From Azospirillum lipoferum 4B (GTDB lineage: Bacteria > Pseudomonadota > Alphaproteobacteria > Azospirillales > Azospirillaceae), in the NCBI RefSeq assembly GCF_000283655.1, contig NC_016585.1, positions 5,001-69,000 on the forward strand: a DNA stretch of 64,000 nt, read 5' to 3'. The notes under the pieces are model-generated. The model made no database searches. It was not told the origin of the DNA and saw nothing but the letters and a program-made list of their open reading frames with translations. Position 1 is the first letter of the stretch, and each line of letters opens with the position of its first letter. The position numbers were made by a program, and so were the translations under genes. Below, piece after piece: positions 22,923-30,075 of the stretch.

Positions 22923-24104
22923 TTACACCCGCTCCACCGCAATCGCCGTCGCCTCACCCCCACCGATACACAGCGAAGCCACGCCCCGCTTCAAATCGTA
23001 CTTCTCCAGCGCCGCCAGCAGCGTCACGATGATCCGCGCCCCCGAAGCCCCGATCGGATGCCCGAGCGCGCAGGCGCCGCCATGGACGTTCACCTTGTCG
23101 TGCGGCAGATCCAGATCGCGCATCGCCGCCATAGTGACGACCGCAAAGGCTTCGTTGATCTCGAACAGGTCGACATCGCGGGCCGACCAGCCCACCTTCT
23201 CGAACAGCTTCTGCATCGCACCCACCGGGGCCGTCGTGAACAGCGCCGGCTGCTGGGCGTGGTTGGAATGGCCCTTGATCTCGGCGATCACGCGCAGGCC
23301 GCGGCGGTCCGCCTCGCTGCGGGTGGTGACGATCAGCGCCGCGCCGCCGTCGGAGATCGACGAGGCGTTCGCCGCCGTCACCGTGCCGTCCTTGGCAAAG
23401 GCGGGCTTCAGCGTCGGGATCTTCTTGGGATCGCCCTTGCCCGGCTGCTCGTCGGTGTCGACCAGCGTATCGCCCTTGCGGCCCTTGACCAGCACCGGCG
23501 CAATCTCCGCCTTGAAGGAGCCGTCCTCCACCGCCTTGCGGGCGCGGTTCAGGCTTTCGATGGCGTAGTTGTCCTGCGCCTCGCGGGTGAAGCCGTAGCT
23601 GCCGGCGCATTCCTCGGCGAAGGTGCCCATCAGGCGGCCCTTCTCGTAGGCATCCTCCAGACCGTCGAAGAACATGTGGTCCAGCACCTTGCCGTGACCC
23701 ATGCGGTAGCCGGCGCGGGCGCGGTCCAGCAGATAGGGGGCGTTCGACATGCTCTCCATGCCGCCGGCCACCACGACCTTGGCCGAGCCGGCCTTGATCA
23801 CGTCATGGGCGAACATCACCGCCCGCATGCCCGAGCCGCAGACCTTGGAGATGGTGGTGCAGCCGACACCCTTCGGCAGACCGGCGCCCAGCGCCGCCTG
23901 ACGCGCCGGGGCCTGGCCCAGCCCGGCCGACAGCACGTTGCCCATGAACACCTCGTCCACCGCGTCCGCGGCGAGGCCCGAGCGCTCCAGCGCCGCCTGG
24001 ATGGCGACGGCGCCCAGCTGCGGGCCGGTCAGGCCCATGAGGTCGCCCTGGAAGCCGCCCATCGGCGTGCGGACGGCGGCGGCGATGACGATGCTGTCGG
24101 TCAT
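22923..24104 (-). CDS. Acetyl-CoA C-acetyltransferase (thiolase)
   Basis: The 393-aa thiolase has nucleophile Cys89 (SKVCGSGMRAV), the GGMESMSNAPYLL segment, NEAFAVVTMAA, the HGGACALGHPIGASGARI block and the C-terminal CIGGGEATAI with the second active-site cysteine. It condenses or cleaves acetoacetyl-CoA. In this operon it can turn acetoacetyl-CoA, formed from the acetoacetate of leucine degradation, into two acetyl-CoA. The CoA transferase or ligase that activates acetoacetate is not in the window. Confidence 0.92.
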   Translation of the reverse strand: MTDSIVIAAAVRTPMGGFQGDLMGLTGPQLGAVAIQAALERSGLAADAVDEVFMGNVLSAGLGQAPARQAALGAGLPKGVGCTTISKVCGSGMRAVMFAHDVIKAGSAKVVVAGGMESMSNAPYLLDRARAGYRMGHGKVLDHMFFDGLEDAYEKGRLMGTFAEECAGSYGFTREAQDNYAIESLNRARKAVEDGSFKAEIAPVLVKGRKGDTLVDTDEQPGKGDPKKIPTLKPAFAKDGTVTAANASSISDGGAALIVTTRSEADRRGLRVIAEIKGHSNHAQQPALFTTAPVGAMQKLFEKVGWSARDVDLFEINEAFAVVTMAAMRDLDLPHDKVNVHGGACALGHPIGASGARIIVTLLAALEKYDLKRGVASLCIGGGEATAIAVERV

Positions 24105-24159
24105 GGTGCTCGGTCCCTTTCCCTCGATGCTCTTTGTTTCCGGCCTCAGGCCGTTTCCC

Positions 24160-25332
24160 TCAGGCCGTCTCTTTGAACAGTTCGCGCCCGATCAGCATGC
24201 GGCGGATCTCGCTGGTGCCGGCGCCGATCTCGTAGAGCTTGGCGTCGCGCAGCAGGCGGCCGGTCGGGTATTCATTGATGTAGCCGTTGCCCCCCAGGGT
24301 TTGAATGGCCTCCAGCGCCATCCAGGTCGCCTTTTCGGCGGAGAACAGGATGGCGGCGGCGGCGTCCTTGCGGGTGGTCTCGCCGCGGTCGCAGGCTTTG
24401 CAGACGGCGTACACATAGGCCTTGGCGGCGTTCATGATCGTGTACATGTCGGCGATCTTGCCCTGCATCAGCTGGAACTCGCCGATGGGCTGGCCGAACT
24501 GCTTGCGGTCGTGGACATAGGGGATCACCACGTCCATGCAGGCCTGCATGATGCCGAGCGGACCGCCGGACAGCACCGCGCGCTCGTAATCCAGCCCCGA
24601 CATCAGCACGTTCACGCCGCGACCGACGCCGCCCAGGATGTTCTCCTCCGGCACCTCGCAATCCTCGAACACCAGCTCGCCGGTGTTGGAGCCGCGCATG
24701 CCCAGCTTGTCCAGCTTCTGCGCCACCGAGAAGCCCTTGAAGCCCTTCTCGACCAGGAAGGCGGTGATGCCGCGCGGGCCGGCGTTGATGTCGGTCTTGG
24801 CATAGATCACCAGCGTGTCGGCGTCGGGGCCGTTGGTGATCCACATCTTGGTGCCGTTCAGGACGTAACGGTCGCCCTTCTTCTCCGCCCGCAGCTTCAT
24901 CGACACCACGTCCGACCCGGCATTCGGCTCCGACATCGCCAGCGCGCCGATATGCTCGCCGGAGATCAGCTTGGGCAGGTAGCGGCGCTTCTGATCCTCG
25001 TTGCCGTTCTTGCGGATCTGGTTGACGCAGAGGTTCGAATGGGCGCCGTAGCTGAGCCCCACCGAGGCCGAGGCGCGCGACACCTCCTCCATCGCCACGA
25101 CATGCTCCAGATAGCCCATGCCGGCGCCGCCATACTCCTCCTCCACCGTCACGCCGAGGATGCCGAGATCGCCCATCTTGCGCCACAGCTCGTTCGGGAA
25201 CTCGTTGGTCCGGTCGATCTCGGCGGCGCGGGGGGCGATCTCGTTGGCGGCGAAGCTGCGCACCGAATCGCGCAGCATGTCGGCCGACTCGCCCAGGTCG
25301 AAATTCAGGCTCGGGTACTGGTTGGACAGCAT
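24160..25332 (-). CDS. liuA: Isovaleryl-CoA dehydrogenase
   Basis: The 390-aa flavoenzyme starts [15 protein letters not shown] at 25332, with AGGGGAG in front on the coding strand. The catalytic base is in the isovaleryl-specific position, Glu250 in [13 protein letters not shown]. The place where other acyl-CoA dehydrogenases have Glu reads [11 protein letters not shown], with Gly, as in known isovaleryl-CoA dehydrogenases. It oxidises isovaleryl-CoA to 3-methylcrotonyl-CoA and starts the leucine arm. As the first gene of the operon, it has an operator candidate 38 bases upstream. Confidence 0.95.
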   Translation of the reverse strand: MLSNQYPSLNFDLGESADMLRDSVRSFAANEIAPRAAEIDRTNEFPNELWRKMGDLGILGVTVEEEYGGAGMGYLEHVVAMEEVSRASASVGLSYGAHSNLCVNQIRKNGNEDQKRRYLPKLISGEHIGALAMSEPNAGSDVVSMKLRAEKKGDRYVLNGTKMWITNGPDADTLVIYAKTDINAGPRGITAFLVEKGFKGFSVAQKLDKLGMRGSNTGELVFEDCEVPEENILGGVGRGVNVLMSGLDYERAVLSGGPLGIMQACMDVVIPYVHDRKQFGQPIGEFQLMQGKIADMYTIMNAAKAYVYAVCKACDRGETTRKDAAAAILFSAEKATWMALEAIQTLGGNGYINEYPTGRLLRDAKLYEIGAGTSEIRRMLIGRELFKETA

Positions 25333-25369
25333 GGCGTATCGCTCCCCTGGGAAATCATCCGTTCTTTGA

Positions 25370-25387
25370 CCATACGTTACCGTATGG
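25370..25387 (-). promoter_or_regulatory. Palindromic operator candidate for the leucine operon
   Basis: CCATACG (25370-25376), TTAC, CGTATGG (25381-25387) form a perfect 7-4-7 inverted repeat 38 bases before the isovaleryl-CoA dehydrogenase start. The size and spacing suit a TetR- or MerR-type regulator. Known liu operons are controlled by LiuR or LiuQ regulators, but no such gene is in the window and this motif is not asserted to be theirs. Confidence 0.5.
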
Positions 25388-25634
25388 AGAGGCGCGAGGC
25401 AAGGGGGAAGCTGACGCCCGCGAAACCTGCAGTCCTTCAAGGGATTAAGGCGGTCCGGCCGCCTGCGGATACACTGCCGCATCGTGGAAAGACGGCGAAA
25501 AAGACAACCAGTTCAAGGCTGCCATGCGTTCACCCGGCCCCGGCGCGGCATGGTCACGCTTTCCTGATGCTGCGCTGCAGGGTTAAACTTTGGATACTGT
25601 ATACCTGAGGATGCCGCGAAGGAGCCTTGCGACG

Positions 25635-26630
25635 ATGATCCGCGTACCGCGCCCGAACATGGATGGCTTCACCATGGCCCTGGTGGCGACCGTCGGGCTG
25701 GCGACCGTGCTGCCGGTTCAGGGCCAGCTCGCCCAGGGCGTGCATTGGCTGGCGGAGGCGGCCATCGCGCTGCTGTTCTTCCTGCACGGCGCCCGCCTGC
25801 CGCGGGAAGAGGTGGTGGCGGGCATGGCGCACTGGCGCCTGCACCTGCTGATCTTCAGCCTGACCTTCGTCGCCTTCCCGCTGATCGGCTGGGCGGCGGT
25901 GGCGGCGCTGCCGCACAGCCTGCTGCCGCCGGCACTCGCCATCGGGGTGCAGTTCCTCTGCCTGCTGCCGTCGACCGTCCAGTCCTCCATCGCCTTCACC
26001 TCGATGGCGCGGGGCAACGTCGCGGCGGCGGTGTGCAGCTCCACCCTGTCCAACATCTCCGGCATCCTGATGACGCCGCTGCTGGTGGCGCTGTTCCTGA
26101 AGGTGCAGGGGACGGCGCTGTCGCTCGACACGCTGCAGACCATTGCGGCACAGCTCCTGCTGCCCTTCGTTGCCGGACAGTTGCTGCGGCGCTGGGTCGG
26201 TGCCTGGGCGGCGCGGCACAAGACGATGCTGAAGTTCACCGACCGCAGCTCGATCCTGCTGGTCGTCTACATCGCCTTCAGCGAGGCGGTGGTGAACGGT
26301 CTGTGGCATCAGGTGCCGCCGACGGCGCTGGGCATGGTGGTGCTGATCGACGGTGTCATCCTGGCGCTCTTCCTGGTCGGCACGATGCTGCTCAGCCGCC
26401 GCCTGGGCTTCTCCCGCGCCGACGAGGCGGTGATCGTCTTCTGCGGGTCGAAGAAGTCGCTGGTCAGCGGCGTGCCGATGGCCGGCGTGCTGTTCGCCCC
26501 GGCCACCGCCGGTCTGGTGCTGCTGCCGGTGATGGTGTTCCACCAGATCCAGCTGATGGTCGGCGCCGTCCTGGCCCGCCGCTACGCCGACGAGGAAGAG
26601 GCGCGCGACGCCCTGCCGGCGACCTCGTGA
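25635..26630 (+). CDS. SBF-like (bile acid:sodium symporter family) membrane transporter
   Basis: The 331-aa protein is mostly membrane: about ten hydrophobic segments such as LAEAAIALLFFLHGARLP, LLIFSLTFVAFPLIGWAAVAAL and VFCGSKKSLVSGVPMAGVLF. The LLPSTVQSSIAFTSMARGN and CGSKKSLVSGVPMA stretches are the crossover motifs of the SBF-like branch related to YfeH. Substrate unknown; the family moves organic anions with sodium. Start taken as ATG 25635, with AAGGAG 10 bases upstream, in place of a longer frame from 25590. Confidence 0.85.
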   Translation: MIRVPRPNMDGFTMALVATVGLATVLPVQGQLAQGVHWLAEAAIALLFFLHGARLPREEVVAGMAHWRLHLLIFSLTFVAFPLIGWAAVAALPHSLLPPALAIGVQFLCLLPSTVQSSIAFTSMARGNVAAAVCSSTLSNISGILMTPLLVALFLKVQGTALSLDTLQTIAAQLLLPFVAGQLLRRWVGAWAARHKTMLKFTDRSSILLVVYIAFSEAVVNGLWHQVPPTALGMVVLIDGVILALFLVGTMLLSRRLGFSRADEAVIVFCGSKKSLVSGVPMAGVLFAPATAGLVLLPVMVFHQIQLMVGAVLARRYADEEEARDALPATS

Positions 26631-26660
26631 GGGGGTACCCTCTCCCGGATAGAGTCCCCT

Positions 26661-26684
26661 CTTCCCCCTGGGGAGAGGGGGAAG
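26661..26684. terminator. Bidirectional hairpin between convergent genes
   Basis: CTTCCCCCT (26661-26669) pairs with AGGGGGAAG (26676-26684). It lies in the 63-base gap between the SBF-like gene and the convergent unknown gene, so it could end both transcripts. It also resembles half of the CCCTCTCCC-type REP repeat. Confidence 0.5.
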
Positions 26685-26693
26685 CAGGTCCCC

Positions 26694-28124
26694 CTACTCC
26701 TCCGCAAATTCCCCCGTCGCGGCCATGATGGCGGTGCGGAGCCGGTCGGCCTTGGCGGGGCCGGCGACCATTTCCAGCAGGCGCAGGGCGTAGAACAGGT
26801 TGATCTCCGCCGTCTCCGCGTCGTCCGGGTCGCCGGCCGATTCCGGATATCGGTCCAGCAGGGCGTGCGCCCGCTCCAGCAGGCCCTTTTCCATCGACGC
26901 CATGGCGTCCTTCAGCGGCTCGTGCAGGCCCAGCGCATCGGCCAGCCCCTCGCAGCGGCGCAACGCGCGGGCATGGTCCTCCGCCGCGGTCTGGGCGTCG
27001 TCGTCGACGGCGACCGGCCGGCCATTGGCGGCGGGGGCCGCCACCGCGGTCAGGATGCCCTGGGGCGCCGTGTCGAGAACGCTGCCGGTCACCATGGTCC
27101 GCACCGCTGCCTTCACCGCCTCCAGCCGCTCGCGATAGACCGGCTCGGCCAGGAAATCCATGACGGCGGAGGTGGTGGCGACGCTGGCAACCAGCCGCTC
27201 GGCGATGGCGATGGCCTCCTCCGGGACGATGGCGACGACAGCCCCGCCGGCCCCGTCGCCCTTGCCATAGACGTTCCCGTCCAACCGGGCGCTCCGCTCC
27301 TCCAGGTTGGTGACCACAAGCCCGCTCAGCTGGGCGAAGATCACCGGCTGTTCCCGCCGCGCCTTGCCCAGGTCGATGTCGTTCAGCACCGTCAGCAGGT
27401 CGGCCGGGTTCGCCATGCGCGAGGCGGCGACCAGCAGCAGGTAATAGACCAGCGTCGGCGATTGGCGCGCCGCCGCCTGGGCCGCCTGCTCGACGGCGTC
27501 GACATGGCGGTCGTCCAGCGCCGGCAGCGGCTTGGGCGCCAGCGCGTCCTTCAGCGTCTCCACCGTCAGGCCGATCTCCAGGAAGGCGGCGACGTCCAGA
27601 ACCTGCCGCCGCAGATCCTCGTCGCCATGCAGCAGCCGCCAGACCAGCTGGCGCGAGGCATCCTGCTCCACCGCCCCCCGAATCGCCTCGGCAGCCATCG
27701 GCCACAGCCGGCGCCCGATGTTGCGCAGCGCGTTGACGTTGCCGGGCGCGGTTTCCTGCACCTGACGGTCGAGCTGGTCGATCAGGGCGGCATCCCCGTA
27801 TTCGGTCACCAGCCGCCAGACCGGTTCGATCACCCGCCGTTCGATGCGGCCCAGCGGCACGTCGACCCCGCTGAAACTTTCCAGCACATCCTCGAACGGC
27901 ATGCACAGGACACGCTTCATCGTCGGCCGGCGGCCGGGACGCAACTGGACCAGCCGGGGGCGGATGGCGGCGAAGGTCTGGCGCACGTCGGGATGGTCGC
28001 GCACCCGCTCCAGCAGGCGGACGACCTCGATGAACTTGTCCTCGGGGATGTCGAACAGCCGGCTTTCCAGCCCTGGCAGGCGGTCGACCTTGCCCTGTCC
28101 GGTTCCGTCCACCGCTTCGGTCAT
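26694..28124 (-). CDS. Unknown conserved-looking protein, second gene of a coupled pair
   Basis: I do not recognise this 476-aa protein. It is soluble, largely helical and acidic, starting MTEAVDGTGQGKVDRLPGLE. Early landmarks are FDIPEDKFIEVVRLLERV and KRVLCMPFEDVLESFSGVDV. It has no membrane span, signal peptide, P-loop or zinc motif. ATG overlaps the TGA of the upstream gene (28121-28124), so both are translated as a unit. Codon use matches the rest of the replicon, so it is not a recent import. The long frame that continues to 28391 is the antiparallel-free extension over the neighbour and is not used. Confidence 0.8.
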   Translation of the reverse strand: MTEAVDGTGQGKVDRLPGLESRLFDIPEDKFIEVVRLLERVRDHPDVRQTFAAIRPRLVQLRPGRRPTMKRVLCMPFEDVLESFSGVDVPLGRIERRVIEPVWRLVTEYGDAALIDQLDRQVQETAPGNVNALRNIGRRLWPMAAEAIRGAVEQDASRQLVWRLLHGDEDLRRQVLDVAAFLEIGLTVETLKDALAPKPLPALDDRHVDAVEQAAQAAARQSPTLVYYLLLVAASRMANPADLLTVLNDIDLGKARREQPVIFAQLSGLVVTNLEERSARLDGNVYGKGDGAGGAVVAIVPEEAIAIAERLVASVATTSAVMDFLAEPVYRERLEAVKAAVRTMVTGSVLDTAPQGILTAVAAPAANGRPVAVDDDAQTAAEDHARALRRCEGLADALGLHEPLKDAMASMEKGLLERAHALLDRYPESAGDPDDAETAEINLFYALRLLEMVAGPAKADRLRTAIMAATGEFAEE

Positions 28125-29227
28125 GGCGCGCGCGCCTTCACCGCCTCGATCCGGCGGATGGCGTCCATGTCCATCTGGCCGGTGCGCCAGTCCTCCAGCA
28201 TGCGGACGGAGCGGCGGTGGGCCAGCTTGACCTGCTTGGAATCGGCCACGAAGTCGCGGCTGGACTCCTTCCTCGGCAGCAGGGGCAGGATACGGAACAG
28301 GTCGTTGACGGTCGCGGCCTGCTGGTGATGGTCCTCGGTCTGCGCCACCTCCCAGGCTCCGGTGATGTGGCTCCAGCCGTCGAGCAGCCACGCCATCCGC
28401 CCCGCCTGGGCGCGCACGCGGACGATCTCGCTGTCCCAGTCGCGCATCAGCGGACCGATCGCCTCGATGCGGCGATGGAAGTCACCCAGAACCTTTTCCC
28501 CGATGCCGATGGTGTGCTGCGCCACCTCCGCGCAGAAGGCGGCGACCGGGGCGGCGTCGCTCGGCACCTCGCGCGCCCAGTCGGTCAGGCTGTCGCGGAA
28601 ACCCTTCAGGTCGGTCAGCCCGCGCGTCAGCCGGCCGGGCTTGGGCGAGCGCGCCAGTCCGACCGGGGCGGCGACCGCGGCGATCTCGGCCAGCCGGGAA
28701 TAGAGCAGGGTCGCGTCCATCCGCAGGCTTTCCGCCGCGCGGGTCATCAACTGGCGGGTCAGCCGCTGCCCTTCGTCGGTGTCGATGCCGGCCTTCAGCA
28801 TCTCCGGCGATTCCAGCCCGACCGCCTTCAGGATCGACAGGATCAGCAGGTAATGGGTGAGGGTGCCCTGCTCCTCATCCTCCTCCAGCGCATGGCGGGC
28901 CGCCTGCGCCGCCTTCGGCCCGGCCAGCCCGCGCCGCGCCGCCTTCAGCGTCGCCCGCCGGATCTCGTGCGGGGCACAGGCGTCCTCCTTCACGATCAGG
29001 TCGTGGAGATAGCGGTCGTGCATGGTCATCGACACCATCTCCGGCACCGCTTTCCAGGCGACCACATAGATGCCCATGCCCTGCGACAGGCTGGGGATCA
29101 GCACCTCCAGCTTGGACCGTTCGCCGCGGCGCACGCGGGTCTGGGACAGCAGCGGCGTGGTAAAGGCCACCGCGGCCCCCCGTTCCTCGAAGGTCGACGG
29201 CGCGTATTCGATCGCACCCTTCAACAT
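28121..29227 (-). CDS. Unknown protein, first gene of a coupled pair
   Basis: I do not recognise this 368-aa protein. It begins MLKGAIEYAPSTFEERGAAVAFTTPLL and SKLEVLIPSLSQGMGIYVVAW, a beta-rich start, then becomes helical (ATLKAARRGLAGPKAAQAARHALEEDEEQGTLTHYLLILSILKAVG region). The end is basic and helical (KQVKLAHRRSVRMLEDWRTGQMDMDAIRRIEAVKARAP region). There are no membrane spans and no known catalytic motif. It overlaps the next gene by four bases and starts 425 bases away from the divergent lumazine-synthase-like gene. Confidence 0.8.
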   Translation of the reverse strand: MLKGAIEYAPSTFEERGAAVAFTTPLLSQTRVRRGERSKLEVLIPSLSQGMGIYVVAWKAVPEMVSMTMHDRYLHDLIVKEDACAPHEIRRATLKAARRGLAGPKAAQAARHALEEDEEQGTLTHYLLILSILKAVGLESPEMLKAGIDTDEGQRLTRQLMTRAAESLRMDATLLYSRLAEIAAVAAPVGLARSPKPGRLTRGLTDLKGFRDSLTDWAREVPSDAAPVAAFCAEVAQHTIGIGEKVLGDFHRRIEAIGPLMRDWDSEIVRVRAQAGRMAWLLDGWSHITGAWEVAQTEDHHQQAATVNDLFRILPLLPRKESSRDFVADSKQVKLAHRRSVRMLEDWRTGQMDMDAIRRIEAVKARAP

Positions 29228-29652
29228 GATTGCCGTTCCGGATTCGCCTGACCGATCTTCTGCGGCCGCGCCGTTCCTGCATTGGCCCTGCAGGCCAGGA
29301 CCGGCGCAACCCCCACATGCTCATAATTACATGGCTGCAACACAAGCGGAGGCGAGAAATTTGCGCCGATTTGTAGCACGCTGCGACGGCCTGCCGCAGT
29401 CGGGAACGAACCGTATGCGAAGCTTAACCTTGTCCGCGGGCATTTGTGCATCCACCAGTCCTTGACCGGACGCTGCAAATCCCGATTTCGGGCCGAAACA
29501 ACGGGAAGTAATATTTAAAGCGCAGGCCGAAATTTTCGAACTGGCGACGCCCCTTGCGCTTTGCGCGGCGACGCGACAGTTTGGGCGCAGGTTCAGACCG
29601 TAACACGTCAGACCGCCAGATATCAGGCTGCCAATCAGGGGAGAGACAGAGG
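29228..29652. other. Divergent intergenic region without a gene
   Basis: The 425-base spacer is relatively AT-rich (GTAATATTTAAAG near 29508-29520, TAATTACATGG near 29324) and must hold promoters for the unknown pair (leftward) and the lumazine-synthase-like gene (rightward). It ends with AGGGGAGAG at 29637-29645, the ribosome-binding site of the latter. No RNA gene or FMN riboswitch could be recognised. Confidence 0.5.
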
Positions 29653-30057
29653 GTGAGCAACATCGGCATCGTGCTCGGACGGTTCCACCGCAAGGAGGTG
29701 GGGGAGATGCTGGACGAGGCGCGCGCGGTCGCCGCCCGCCGCGGCCTCGGCATCGTCGCGGAGGTTTGGGTTCCCGGCTCGATGGAGAAGCCGCTGGCGA
29801 TCAAGCGCCTGCTGATGCGCGACGACGTCGCCGGCGCGGTGGCGCTGGGCATCATCGAGCGGGGCGAGACGGAGCATGGCAACGTCATGGGCCATGCCGT
29901 CATCTCCAGCCTGATCGACCTGCAGCTTCAGTTCATGAAGCCGGTCGGCGTCGGCATCCTCGGGCCGGGCATCAACCCGTCCCAGATCCCGCCGCGCATC
30001 CGCCCCTACGCCGCCGCCGCGGTGGAGGCCTGCGCCGACCTGATCGAGCAGGGCTGA
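29653..30057 (+). CDS. Lumazine synthase family protein, divergent
   Basis: The 134-aa protein has the lumazine synthase fold motifs VWVPGSMEKPLAIKRLL (substrate loop) and ALGIIERGETEHGNVMGHAV. Arg70, Gly71, Thr73 and His75 match the RGxTxH catalytic signature of 6,7-dimethyl-8-ribityllumazine synthase. The remainder is unusual: the usual aromatic residue after the His is Gly, and the C-terminal half (MKPVGVGILGPGINPSQIPP) does not match standard RibH. It would join a diaminouracil to a butanone phosphate in riboflavin synthesis, or act as a paralogue. No other rib gene is nearby. GTG start at 29653 with AGGGGAGAG upstream. Confidence 0.75.
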   Translation: MSNIGIVLGRFHRKEVGEMLDEARAVAARRGLGIVAEVWVPGSMEKPLAIKRLLMRDDVAGAVALGIIERGETEHGNVMGHAVISSLIDLQLQFMKPVGVGILGPGINPSQIPPRIRPYAAAAVEACADLIEQG

Positions 30058-30075
30058 CGCCTCACGCGATCCCGC

